Origin: Pseudoalteromonas sp. T1lg48
GTDB lineage: Bacteria; Pseudomonadota; Gammaproteobacteria; Enterobacterales; Alteromonadaceae
Length of the DNA stretch: 64,000 nucleotides
Assembly (NCBI RefSeq): GCF_002964785.1
Contig: NZ_PQCC01000004.1
Coordinates: 558,001 to 622,000, forward strand
Direction of reading: 5' to 3'
Both the position numbers and the translations under genes were made by a program. Position 1 is the stretch's first letter; each line of letters opens with the position of its first letter. Below the pieces are notes generated by a model. It did no database searches. It worked only from the letters and a program-made list of their open reading frames with translations, and was not told where the DNA came from. Shown in pieces: positions 44,437 through 53,374 of the stretch.

Positions 44437-45222
44437 TCACCTCATTAATTGTTTAATGGTCGCAAGTTGTTTCGCTAGGGCGTTATCCACCACCTTGGGC
44501 AGTAACGCATTGATTTTTGCAAAGAAGGACTCTTTGGCCCCGACACTGCGGCGGCGCTCGTCAGAGTCGAGTAAACGCATAAATTCTTCGGCCACATACT
44601 CCGGCGTATCCATGGCGTTACCCAATGCCTTATTGAGTGCCGTGACCTTGTCGCTGTTGATGGCCGTTTGTGTGGCACGCGGGGCAAAGTATTTAACCCG
44701 CACCTGAGTATCACTTAGCTCTCTGGCCAGCGCTTCACTAAAACCGCGCAAAGCAAACTTGGTGGCACAGTACTGGGCCTGTAACGGGTAACCTATGGCG
44801 CCAAACGAGGAGCCAATATTCACTATGGTGCCGCCACCTTGTCGCAGCAGAGGTAATAACCCTTGAGACAGCAACATGGGCGCACGGACATTGACCGCCA
44901 GCGCCGCGTCGAGATCACACTTGCTCAGGGATTCAAAGGGCACCATGGTGTTCACCCCGGCGTTGTTGACCAACAAATCACAGCGGCCAATATCGCCAAG
45001 TAGATCAACCACCCGGCTAATATCGGCGTCGTTGCTTAAATCCACCTGTAAGGCCAGATGATAAGACGCCTCGTCGCTTGGCAACTGTTGGCGAACCTGC
45101 TCCAATGCGGGCAAGTCGCGACCGAGTAAGATCATCCGGTAATTGCGGGCCGCCAATCGTTTGGCGATGGCACCGCCGATGCCGCCGCTGGCTCCGGTCA
45201 AAACCGCAATCGGCGCGCTCAT
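44437..45222 (-). CDS. Short-chain dehydrogenase/reductase (SDR)
   Basis: 261 aa, classical SDR. Cofactor motif LTGASGGIGGAIAKRL, NNAG motif in DLLVNNAGVNTMV, catalytic Ser in IVNIGSSFGAIGY, and catalytic Tyr/Lys in AQYCATKFALRGF (Y-x3-K). The R in LLGRDL at the end of strand 2 suggests NADP(H). The C-terminus is longer and basic (FFAKINALLPKVVDNALAKQ), perhaps peripheral to the membrane. ATGA overlap with the diiron-enzyme gene. A fatty or keto substrate supplied by the ligase and diiron enzyme is plausible. Confidence 0.93.
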   Translation of the reverse strand: MSAPIAVLTGASGGIGGAIAKRLAARNYRMILLGRDLPALEQVRQQLPSDEASYHLALQVDLSNDADISRVVDLLGDIGRCDLLVNNAGVNTMVPFESLSKCDLDAALAVNVRAPMLLSQGLLPLLRQGGGTIVNIGSSFGAIGYPLQAQYCATKFALRGFSEALARELSDTQVRVKYFAPRATQTAINSDKVTALNKALGNAMDTPEYVAEEFMRLLDSDERRRSVGAKESFFAKINALLPKVVDNALAKQLATIKQLMR

Positions 45223-45908
45223 AACGCCTCCACTTCTTCGCTTAGGGGCGCCAGGCCATGGTTAGTATCCAGGGTGCGGAACATGTCGCCGTAGAGACGA
45301 TAAAAACGCTTCGCCGCATTCACTATCACCTGCTGATCCTGCTCGTCGGTAATACGGTCCATCAGCCCCTGGAAGAACTTCACATGCTCTATATCCAAGG
45401 CACCATGGGAGGTGAGATAGCTAAAGACTTTTTTTGGCAGCCCCAGCTGAGTGCGTATGGTGTCGGCGGCATTGTCGGCCAGCGCAATGGACGTGCCCTC
45501 AAGCACATGCACCATGCCGAAGAAACTGAGCGGCGAAATACGCGCTATGCTGTCGTAGGCATAGCTGACCATCATTTCGGTGGCAAAATTGGGCTCGCTG
45601 TAACGGGCCTGCTCTTTATCAAAACCACATGCCTTGATGTCATTAAGCACCCATTCCTGGTGTCCCAGCTCTTCTTCTATGTATTCGGCGATGGCGTCGC
45701 GTAACCATTCCTGCTCGCTGCTAATGCGGGCGCCACAGGCCATCAAGAGTGGGATGGTGTGTTTAACGTGATGAAAGGCTTGTTGTAAAAAGGCCACATA
45801 GAGATCCACGCTGACCTGACCGGCCAACGCCTTTTGGATCACCTCGGAAGACAACAGGTATTGACGCTCTTGTTCGGTTTGTTCGACCAGTTTTTGGAAA
45901 AATAACAT
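45219..45908 (-). CDS. Heme-oxygenase-like diiron enzyme (HDO family)
   Basis: 229 aa, all-helical. It matches the heme-oxygenase-like/TenA superfamily (Haem_oxygenas_2), whose diiron members include the fatty-acid decarboxylase UndA. Possible metal ligands are E and H in AEYIEEELGHQEWVLNDIK (E-x-x-x-H spacing), E in VHVLEGTSIALADN, and D-x-x-H in HGALDIEHVKFFQGLMDR, with H in AFLQQAFHHVKHTIP. In such enzymes O2 attacks a fatty or amino acid. It is followed by an SDR and preceded by an AMP ligase and a GNAT-like hemolysin-family protein, so it may act on an activated fatty acid. The substrate is unknown. Confidence 0.82.
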   Translation of the reverse strand: MLFFQKLVEQTEQERQYLLSSEVIQKALAGQVSVDLYVAFLQQAFHHVKHTIPLLMACGARISSEQEWLRDAIAEYIEEELGHQEWVLNDIKACGFDKEQARYSEPNFATEMMVSYAYDSIARISPLSFFGMVHVLEGTSIALADNAADTIRTQLGLPKKVFSYLTSHGALDIEHVKFFQGLMDRITDEQDQQVIVNAAKRFYRLYGDMFRTLDTNHGLAPLSEEVEAL

Positions 45909-45914
45909 AGCGGA

Positions 45915-47336
45915 CTACTCCTGATATAACTGAGAAATTTGTTGTGAAAAATGCGCATTGATAGCCGGGCGCTTGGGCCTTTGATTGGCACTGAGCAAGC
46001 CCTCGGCAGTACTGAGCGGCGCACTTAAGCGCAGGGTTTTAACGATTTGCGCATACTCGGGCAGTTGCGTATTGGTGGCGTCGATAAGCGCCTCTAGCTG
46101 GGCGTCATCGACGGCCTCATGACAATAAATAAGGGCACTCAAAAAAGCCTGACCTTCACCTACCACCACGGCTTGCAATATGGGCCCATGGCTAAGTAAG
46201 AGTGACTCGGGCCACTCCGGGGAAATATTGCGCCCGGTGCTCAGAATAAGCTGGTTCTTTTTACGGCCAAGAATATGCAACTCACCTTTTTCCATGCGCA
46301 CCAGGTCGCCGGTGGCGAAGCCTTGTGACTGAGTGTTCGGCTCGCCAAGGTAACCAAGGAAGGTCGGTGCCTTGATGATCATTTCATCATCGCGGATTTC
46401 ATAGCGAACATGCGCCAATGGCTCGCCCACACCGGCGCCGTCACCCGTTGCTAAACTCACCACCGAGCCGGCCTCAGACAAGCCATAGCCCTGATACACG
46501 GGCAGACCCAGATCATGGGCTCGTGCAATTAACTGAGGCGCAACCTTGGCACCACCGACGGCAATAAAGGTTAAAGAACTGGGTGCCTGCCAACCCGAAG
46601 CGCAGGCTTGCACCAGGGCCTTTAATAATTCCGGCACCAAAATCAGGGTATTAGGCTCTACCTCGCTGATGGTGGCCAAGAGCTTTTGTGGGGTAGTTAA
46701 CCGGGCGCCGTCGAAGCCTAAGCTTGTCAGCGACGGCACATAAATATCGCCACCGGCCAACATGGGCACATAAATTCCGGCTACGTTTTCAAGCAGCACG
46801 GGCAAGGGCAATAGACATAAATGCTTGGGCGCATCCACCGCGGTGCGACTGACCAAGGACGCGGCGACCTCAAACATATGCGCCGTGGACAGGCACACGC
46901 CCTTAGGTTGACCGGTAGACCCTGAGGTAAAGGTAATTTTTTGCGTACCTTGGGGCACTGCTTGCTCGGGAGCCGCCAGATTACTCGGCTGAAGGGCAAT
47001 GCTTTCACTGCCAATAGTCCAGCTCTGAGCAGCGTTTTTTGCCTGGTCGGCGGCGCCGATAATAAGTTCGGGACGCGCCCTATCCAGGGCAAACTGGCGC
47101 TGCTCGGGCGAAAAGAAGGCTGGCAAGGGCAAGGACACTATGCCTGCCTGCATCAGGGCAAAATCAACCACCAGCCAGGGCAGGCCATTATCCAACTCCA
47201 CCGCCACACAGCTTAACTGCATCTTGCTTAGGTGGGAGGCCAGGCGCTCGACTTGTTGCCAAAACTGCGCTGCATCCATGTGCTGTTGCTCATCGACCAC
47301 TTGGCCGTGCCAAAGGCGGGTTAACTCGGCCATCAT
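45915..47336 (-). CDS. AMP-dependent acyl-CoA synthetase/ligase
   Basis: 473 aa, ANL superfamily. P-loop core KITFTSGSTGQPKGVCLS, YQGYGLSEAGSVVSLATGDG (A5), ATGDLVRMEKGELHILGRKK (A7/A8) and ILSTGRNISPEW. The catalytic Lys of A10 is probably in SANQRPKRPAI, a weak form of the usual motif. The protein is somewhat short (typical 500-560 aa). It should activate a carboxylic acid, most likely a fatty acid, to the acyl-adenylate. It overlaps the hemolysin-family gene by 4 bp and is followed after 6 bp by the diiron-enzyme gene, so activation and oxidation may be consecutive steps. Confidence 0.9.
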   Translation of the reverse strand: MMAELTRLWHGQVVDEQQHMDAAQFWQQVERLASHLSKMQLSCVAVELDNGLPWLVVDFALMQAGIVSLPLPAFFSPEQRQFALDRARPELIIGAADQAKNAAQSWTIGSESIALQPSNLAAPEQAVPQGTQKITFTSGSTGQPKGVCLSTAHMFEVAASLVSRTAVDAPKHLCLLPLPVLLENVAGIYVPMLAGGDIYVPSLTSLGFDGARLTTPQKLLATISEVEPNTLILVPELLKALVQACASGWQAPSSLTFIAVGGAKVAPQLIARAHDLGLPVYQGYGLSEAGSVVSLATGDGAGVGEPLAHVRYEIRDDEMIIKAPTFLGYLGEPNTQSQGFATGDLVRMEKGELHILGRKKNQLILSTGRNISPEWPESLLLSHGPILQAVVVGEGQAFLSALIYCHEAVDDAQLEALIDATNTQLPEYAQIVKTLRLSAPLSTAEGLLSANQRPKRPAINAHFSQQISQLYQE

Positions 47337-48019
47337 AAATGCGCCACCTCAACGGCCAGATTAGCGATATCATTCTGATAGGAGTTGGCAAAATAGGACA
47401 GGGTGTCGGTGCTATCCACATGCTTGCAAACCTGCTCAACATCCACCACGCAGACCTGAGGTGTATTGGTGTAGTAACTGCCCCAACTCAGTCCGCAATC
47501 TGCCAGGCGCTCCGGCTTGGCATCGCCAAGCACCTCAAAGGGGGCACCAATGCGAGTAAGCAGATTACGTATATGGGCGGTGGCACAAAATACCAGTTTG
47601 CACTTATCGGCTCGTTGCAGCGCCTTAGCCAAAACGACAAAGTGTGCCAGCGTTGCCTGACTGTGGGTGGATACCAAGTTACCCAGCTCGATACACTGAG
47701 ACGGCAAGCATTGCCATTGCTGCAGGTGCTCGGCCAGTGGCTGATCCAAATATTGGTTAATAAACAAAGGCTGGCTGGCACTGCGCAACCCAAAACAGCA
47801 ATAGCGCTGCTCGGAGTAACCAAGACAGGCCAACAGCGGCATAAACTCCTGCACATCAGCGCCATAATGCTTGGCAAACCCCGCTTGAATACGGGTCGCC
47901 AAACCACGATGGATGGGCTGCTCTGAATTGGCAACAAAATAACCCTGAGCGATAGATGCGGGCTCGGGTAACAGATATTGCGACTGCATTGCGTCGTAGC
48001 TGAGCGATAAAGATTCCAT
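47333..48019 (-). CDS. Thermostable hemolysin family protein (AHL-synthase/GNAT-like fold)
   Basis: 228 aa. Diagnostic T_hemolysin (PF12261) stretches: RIQAGFAKHYGADVQEFMPL, LRSASQPLFINQYLDQPLAE, CIELGNLVSTHSQATLAHFV, LVFCATAHIRNLLTRIGAPF and LSWGSYYTNTPQVCVVDV. The fold is related to GNAT and acyl-homoserine-lactone synthases, so it may transfer an acyl group; the name hemolysin comes from a Vibrio protein and does not prove lysis. It is the first gene of the ten-gene operon, with a QseB/PmrA box 50-66 bases before its start. A link to the AMP ligase as acyl donor is inferred. Confidence 0.88.
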   Translation of the reverse strand: MESLSLSYDAMQSQYLLPEPASIAQGYFVANSEQPIHRGLATRIQAGFAKHYGADVQEFMPLLACLGYSEQRYCCFGLRSASQPLFINQYLDQPLAEHLQQWQCLPSQCIELGNLVSTHSQATLAHFVVLAKALQRADKCKLVFCATAHIRNLLTRIGAPFEVLGDAKPERLADCGLSWGSYYTNTPQVCVVDVEQVCKHVDSTDTLSYFANSYQNDIANLAVEVAHL

Positions 48020-48068
48020 AACAAACCCTACTGAAGATGAGGCGATGGAATCAATTTAGAAAGCGAAC

Positions 48069-48094
48069 CTTAAGAAAGTCTTAAGAAACTTAAA
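48069..48094 (-). promoter_or_regulatory. PmrA/QseB-type box before the ten-gene operon
   Basis: CTTAAG-AAAGT-CTTAAG (48069-48085), followed at 48089 by CTTAAA. The spacing of five bases between hexamers is that of PmrA boxes. It is 50-66 bases before the first ATG. Each hexamer is its own reverse complement, so it can also serve the divergent lipoprotein gene at 48283, though that lies about 200 bases away. Confidence 0.72.
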
Positions 48095-48282
48095 AAAGAG
48101 AAAATAATTAATTTGCTGCGTCTGTACGCGCTTGCCGTGCACAGCCATTAGCGAGCGCTGCTCCCTTTTATTCCGGTATTCACAAAAGTTTAGTTTACAT
48201 ATTGGTAACAAACTCATTGCTTTAGATTCAGCGGTTTGCTATTTTCATTCGGCCAATTATTGAGCAGAATGAAGGACCTACG

Positions 48283-49245
48283 ATGTTTACAATGAAAAAA
48301 ATAACAATAACAGCTGCACTATCCTGTTCTCTTTTACTCCAAGGTTGCGCGCCCAGCTCGTACAACCTCAGCAAGCCACAACCCTCGCCTAATGCCTATG
48401 AGTCGAGCGCCCAGCTTAACAAACAAACCATACAGGTGGTCGATCAACGCAGCGATAAAACCGCGCCATTCACCTCGGGTATTTTGCCCAGCGCCTTGAT
48501 GTATGAAGGCACGGTGCTCAAGCAAGTCGACTTCCTCGAGTCACAGTTGGCCGAAGAGTTTGCCGCCCGTGATTTGCCCCTTACCTTAGGTGAGGGCGAC
48601 AACAAGCTGGAGATTTTACGTTTTAATATGCGTAACCACAGAACCAATGGCTTCACTCCTTTTATTACCTTCACCATGCTCAAAGGCAAACTCGAAACCA
48701 CAAAAGGCAGTTATCCCGTTGCCGTCTATGTGAAGCGCGGCAAGGTGCCGGTCTGGAGCTTTGATGAAATTATTGAGCCAACGTTGAATGAACCCATGAG
48801 CCTGGTGGTTAAAGAGTTAAGCGCAAAAATCAATCAGCAACTTATGGGCGGCAAATTATCCGATGAAAAAACCCAGACCTTGATCGACAGCATTAAGGCT
48901 GCCGGCGTTAAAGCCAACTACCTGGATGTGTATGAGCTTGGCTTCAGTAATAACCCAATTGCCCTGCCTTATTTACGCGAACTGGTTAAATCTGAGGATG
49001 AATACCTTCGTCTCGCCGCTATCTCATCACTTGGTAATATGAAAGACGACGCCAGTGTGCAACTCTTAATTGACCTGTATGAAGGCACCGGCTCCTGGTC
49101 GGATCGCGCCATGGCCCTGAAGGCCTTGGGTGATATCGGCAACACGGTGACCTATAGCTATTTGCAAAAACAAAACGAATTGCTGCAAAGCGATGGCTCT
49201 AAAGAAGGGTTGTGGAATCGCGAAATCATTCAGCTTTACCTCTAA
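48283..49245 (+). CDS. HEAT-repeat lipoprotein
   Basis: 320 aa. Lipoprotein signal (ITAALSCSLLLQGCAPSS; Cys in LQGC). The first 190 residues are a beta-rich lipoprotein domain of unknown function (QTIQVVDQRSDKTAPFTSGI); the rest contains HEAT-like helix pairs (PYLRELVKSEDEYLRLAAIS, SLGNMKDDASVQLLIDLYEG, SDRAMALKALGDIGN). The start ATG at 48283 has AAGGA upstream; a second ATG nine bases later is possible. It is divergent from the ten-gene operon and ends at a bidirectional terminator. The function is unknown; HEAT repeats suggest protein binding at the inner or outer membrane. Confidence 0.82.
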   Translation: MFTMKKITITAALSCSLLLQGCAPSSYNLSKPQPSPNAYESSAQLNKQTIQVVDQRSDKTAPFTSGILPSALMYEGTVLKQVDFLESQLAEEFAARDLPLTLGEGDNKLEILRFNMRNHRTNGFTPFITFTMLKGKLETTKGSYPVAVYVKRGKVPVWSFDEIIEPTLNEPMSLVVKELSAKINQQLMGGKLSDEKTQTLIDSIKAAGVKANYLDVYELGFSNNPIALPYLRELVKSEDEYLRLAAISSLGNMKDDASVQLLIDLYEGTGSWSDRAMALKALGDIGNTVTYSYLQKQNELLQSDGSKEGLWNREIIQLYL

Positions 49246-49287
49246 TCCCACTTGATCCGCTGAGAACAAGACTCAGTAAGCATCAAA

Positions 49288-49312
49288 AAGGCCGCATTTT
49301 TAATGCGGCCTT
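49288..49312. terminator. Bidirectional terminator
   Basis: AAGGCCGCATT/AATGCGGCCTT stem with loop TTT, preceded by AAA and followed by ATTCTTT, between the converging lipoprotein and M36 protease genes. Confidence 0.9.
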
Positions 49313-49317
49313 ATTCT

Positions 49318-52300
49318 TTAGTTCTTTCGCAACACCCTGATCGCGGCGAGCAAGATAAGCGTAAGCCAACCAACAGAGCCCCCTCCGCCACCAGAGCTCG
49401 GCTCTGGCACCGGTGGTGGAGCAACCACATTGTTAACCGTAACCACTACACTTTGCTCGGCGCTTAACGCGCCGTCATTTACGCTCAGGGTAAAATGCAA
49501 CTGCTGCTGACTACTCACCTGCGGCGCGGTAAAGCTCACGCTGGCGGTTTGCGCACCACTGAGGGTCACACTGGGCCCTTGCGTTTGCCGCCACTGATAA
49601 CTAAGGGTATCGCCGTCGATATCCTCAGCCTGAGCGGTTAACGTCACCTCATCGCCCTCCTCCACGCTTTGCGCCATCAAAGGCGCCAAAGTAGGAGCGC
49701 GGTTGTCACAATCATCCGGATCCGGAGCACTGAGTTGATAAAAGGCGGCACTGTCCATCCCGACCAGGGTGAGGTTATCTATCCACCAGCCGGTATCATT
49801 AGCGTTAATATCTGTGCTGATGCGAAAACGCAATTGCACCTGCCGTCCGGCTAATTGGGTGCCAAAGCTCACCTGCTCTTCGTTGCCAAGCACACCACCA
49901 CTGCTGTTACGACCCGTGTATGCATTGCGCAACTGCAAAGATTGCGTTGGGCTTTCGTTAAGCGTGCCATTGTAACCGACGCTAAATTGACCGCCGGCCT
50001 CAGTCACATCCTGCCAGTCGCCATCATCGACCTTAATTTCAAGCACCGCGCCATCCCAGAATGCCTCCAAAGCATAGTAATGCCAAAATGACAGGCTGAA
50101 TTCACTCTGCGTCGACACCATAAAGGGCCTAGTTGTCAGCGCCACATCGGACTCATAGCCGTTGTTATTGAGGAACAACGCCTGCTCTCCCAGCTCGAAA
50201 CCGCCTTGCTCAAAGAGCGCGATTTGTTCCGAGTTATCAAAGCGCAAGGTGTTTTCTGCACGGGGGTCTGACTTCAGCAAGAGTAGCGGCAAATTGGCGC
50301 GACTGAGCACCGCCTTTTCCATATCATCGCCTTGGCTGGCGCTAACAAGCGGCGCGTCAGTAAAGCGAAAGTTGACCGTGAAACGTTCGGTCACCGCCTG
50401 TGGCTCGACGATATCGTCGCCGACGCTTTGCTCGGGGAAGCTCACCTCAAGCTCGAGCTCACTGGCTACTTCGGCATTGAGCAAGGAGATGCTGATGGGC
50501 TCACTCCAGGCCGATTCAAAGGGGGCAATTTCAGCCACCGTGCTCTTGCCTCCATTACCTAAAATCACGCCTTGAGCGGACATAAGGGTAAATTGTACCG
50601 GTACATTGGTCAGGGTTTCGCTACCTGTATTGGTAAGCTGTACGCTCAGACTACCACGCTCTCCCACGTCTAAAAAGCCATCCAAACTGCAATACAGATC
50701 GCTGTCTGCATCGAGCTTAACCTGCTCAACGGCAAACGCTGCCAGCTCGGTTTCAAATGATTCCACCGCACCAGCCAGGGTGACGCTGTAACGCTCTGGC
50801 GACTGCGCTCCCAAGCCTAGACCGCGCCGGGCAAAGGCGGCCAAGGCCAAGCGGTAGTCGGTCATATCCTCGGCGGCTATGGTAGCCAGCAGCGCATCCC
50901 GCGCCTCAGTGTACAGGGGAGCTACCGGGGTCATCTTGTAACCGCCAATCAGATAGCGGGCCATGCGTTGTTGCGCCTGGGCAAAGCCATGTCGGTTAAT
51001 GAGTGCCACATAAGTATCCCACAGCACCGATGCCCAGAGCTCGCCTGGGTCATGAGGCGAAGCCACCGAGGTTGGCGGCAGACCGACATCGGCACCGGCA
51101 CCTTCGCTAATGTGCCTAAAGTTAAGGGGGTTGATAGTCAGATCCGGGGTGTAAGGGACACGACGAAGACCAAAGTAAAAGTCTGATACATAGGTACTGA
51201 TGGCATAGGGCTTAGTAAAATCACTATTGCCCGCAATGGACGTATCTTCTTCCTTGGCGATAAACATCAGGGAATGGAAATCTCCCCACCCTTCGCCCAT
51301 GGCCTGACCCTGGAAGTTCACTAAGCCAGCGCCATTCCCTACCAGGCGATTGCTAATATAATGTCCCCATTCGTGGGCAATTATACCATTATCAAAGGTG
51401 CCATCCTTGAGGGCATTGGTGTCGAACAGACGCACATTGACCACGCCATCATTCAAGGCAGTGTAAAGTAATTGGCCATCGGCAAAGTTCAGCCCCATAT
51501 TGCCTATGGTGATGCTGTCATCGACACCGCCCATGGGCGCCGCAGTCCCGTCATCAACATTATTCGTGATCAATGCCGCCAGCGCGCCGGCATCCTGGGC
51601 GTTTTTCACCTTGGTCACAAAGGTACAACTACCACGCTCGATTATGGCGACCTTGCCCACAAGCAGGCTGGGGTCGAGGGGCACTTCACAGCCGTCATTG
51701 ACGCTGGCGGAGTCCACATCGTTACCATCGTTATAGCGCACCAGCTCACCGCTGATATCAAAGGCATCCGGGCCAAATTGCGAACGCTGTGTCGAGGTTA
51801 AAAGGCCATTGGGGCCTATCACCCCATAGTCTTCACCCACCCTGGCGTCTTTGGAGTTAAAGACAAACATTTGCATGCGCGGGCTGGCACCATCCGCAGG
51901 TGTTGCCATATTGGCATTATTCAGGCCACTGTAGTCCTGGGCTTCGGCATTAATCGGGTCGCCCTCAACACCGCCACGACCATAGTTGCTCAGTTGCGCC
52001 ACGCCGGCACTTTCATCAAAGCCATGGTCGTAGAAGAAGTCGTGGAGAAAGTTATTCATATAAAACAGATTCACCACCGCAGCCTTAATATTGACCTCGG
52101 CGCTGGGTGGTAAGTCTGGGTCGAGCACATAATCAAAGGTAAAAGCCGAGGTGGTTTCAGCATTGAGATCACCGGCGCTAAAGCCCTGAGGCGCATTGAT
52201 ATCAGCATAAGCATACACATTGTTACCCTGGGTTTGGGTGGCCGTGTCGCTTAACCAAGGATCGGCGGTGGACAGCCCGGGATAATAACTTAGGCTCACT

Positions 52301-53301
52301 AAACTGGCATTGAGAATTGCTGTTTCATCTTCCTGCCCCAGCCCCGTGGCCGGGATCACGTCGCCATGGGGGCCTTCCATCGGATAGCCGCTTTGTCCGT
52401 CGGCATACACCCGATAGTTATATGCCGTGGCATGACTTTGCAGATTCTTCTTGAACAGCACCTTGTTGGTGCCGCTGGCTATAACATAGGCAAAGTAATC
52501 ACTCACCAAGGTATGGCGATTTTGTCGCTCAACCTCCACGTAGTGAGCCGCCAATAGTTCTCCGTTAAGGGGGTAAAACACGGCTTTGGCGCGCACTCCA
52601 GCAAAGAGCTCATCGGCGTCGCTGCTGCCCACCCTAAACCAGTTATAGCCCTGTTGTGTGCCCATTGATTCAAGCTGTAACGCGGCTCCACTTAGCTGAC
52701 GCAAGGCATGGCGCACCGCGGTAGAGGCATGGCTAAAAGCCCTAAGGGCACTGAAGTTCTGTGCCTCGCTAGGCACCTCGGCAAAATAGCCGGAGCTGGC
52801 GACTAATTCGCCACGGCGGTCGAGCATCACGTTATAGTGGCGATTAAATACCTCAATACCCTGCACATACTGACGATAGCGACCAATCACCGCGCCCTGC
52901 CCCGGGTCATGCCAGTGACTAAGCTGAGCTTGATGCCCAGCTTGATGCTGAGCGGACTTATTGTTGGCAATGCCGCTTAAACGCTGCATATGTGCCTGGG
53001 CTTTTTGCTGCAGGGAACCCTGAGAGATGGAGCTAATTGCCGATGTAGCCGGTGCCCAGACAAAGGTGGCTCGGTTAAGCAAGGGATCAAAGTGCGAGGG
53101 CATACCGAGTTTGGTCTGTTGCTGTGCTATGCGCAATTGTTCTCGAGCCAATAGTTTGGGCGGCTGCGATTGCGCCTGATAATAATCGCCCTGCTGAGGC
53201 GCGCCATACGCAGCCGAAGTGCTCCATAACAGGGTTAAGAGCAACGGCCTTATGCCTGTCTTTACATAATGCTCGGTCTTAAACCATCGCTGTTTAGCCA
53301 T
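49318..53301 (-). CDS. Secreted M36 (fungalysin-type) metalloprotease with PA domain and GlyGly-CTERM
   Basis: 1327 aa. Signal peptide, an FTP/PepSY-like propeptide to about residue 300, then the M36 catalytic domain with HEWGH (residues about 643-647) and the third zinc ligand in MGEGWGDFHSLMF. A PA-like insertion (VGKVAIIERGSCTFVTKVKN) lies within it. After residue 850 come a CARDB/Ig-like domain, a MAM/jellyroll domain (FRISTDINANDTGWWIDNLT) and a PKD-like domain (VEEGDEVTLTAQAEDIDGDT). The C-terminus SSGGGGGSVGWLTLILLAAI plus RVLRKN is a GlyGly-CTERM sorting tail, so it is a type II-secreted, rhombosortase-processed protease. Likely role: degradation of environmental protein. Confidence 0.95.
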   Translation of the reverse strand: MAKQRWFKTEHYVKTGIRPLLLTLLWSTSAAYGAPQQGDYYQAQSQPPKLLAREQLRIAQQQTKLGMPSHFDPLLNRATFVWAPATSAISSISQGSLQQKAQAHMQRLSGIANNKSAQHQAGHQAQLSHWHDPGQGAVIGRYRQYVQGIEVFNRHYNVMLDRRGELVASSGYFAEVPSEAQNFSALRAFSHASTAVRHALRQLSGAALQLESMGTQQGYNWFRVGSSDADELFAGVRAKAVFYPLNGELLAAHYVEVERQNRHTLVSDYFAYVIASGTNKVLFKKNLQSHATAYNYRVYADGQSGYPMEGPHGDVIPATGLGQEDETAILNASLVSLSYYPGLSTADPWLSDTATQTQGNNVYAYADINAPQGFSAGDLNAETTSAFTFDYVLDPDLPPSAEVNIKAAVVNLFYMNNFLHDFFYDHGFDESAGVAQLSNYGRGGVEGDPINAEAQDYSGLNNANMATPADGASPRMQMFVFNSKDARVGEDYGVIGPNGLLTSTQRSQFGPDAFDISGELVRYNDGNDVDSASVNDGCEVPLDPSLLVGKVAIIERGSCTFVTKVKNAQDAGALAALITNNVDDGTAAPMGGVDDSITIGNMGLNFADGQLLYTALNDGVVNVRLFDTNALKDGTFDNGIIAHEWGHYISNRLVGNGAGLVNFQGQAMGEGWGDFHSLMFIAKEEDTSIAGNSDFTKPYAISTYVSDFYFGLRRVPYTPDLTINPLNFRHISEGAGADVGLPPTSVASPHDPGELWASVLWDTYVALINRHGFAQAQQRMARYLIGGYKMTPVAPLYTEARDALLATIAAEDMTDYRLALAAFARRGLGLGAQSPERYSVTLAGAVESFETELAAFAVEQVKLDADSDLYCSLDGFLDVGERGSLSVQLTNTGSETLTNVPVQFTLMSAQGVILGNGGKSTVAEIAPFESAWSEPISISLLNAEVASELELEVSFPEQSVGDDIVEPQAVTERFTVNFRFTDAPLVSASQGDDMEKAVLSRANLPLLLLKSDPRAENTLRFDNSEQIALFEQGGFELGEQALFLNNNGYESDVALTTRPFMVSTQSEFSLSFWHYYALEAFWDGAVLEIKVDDGDWQDVTEAGGQFSVGYNGTLNESPTQSLQLRNAYTGRNSSGGVLGNEEQVSFGTQLAGRQVQLRFRISTDINANDTGWWIDNLTLVGMDSAAFYQLSAPDPDDCDNRAPTLAPLMAQSVEEGDEVTLTAQAEDIDGDTLSYQWRQTQGPSVTLSGAQTASVSFTAPQVSSQQQLHFTLSVNDGALSAEQSVVVTVNNVVAPPPVPEPSSGGGGGSVGWLTLILLAAIRVLRKN

Positions 53302-53374
53302 AATGTACCTTGCCTATTTGAAACCAATGCAACTACCTTATCAGTATTGCAACTGAAGAGATGGAACAGGGCTA

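Noticed and set aside
47339-47926. Plus-strand 195-codon frame opposite the hemolysin-family gene
   Set aside because: The minus-strand frame matches a known family across its length; the plus frame has no features.
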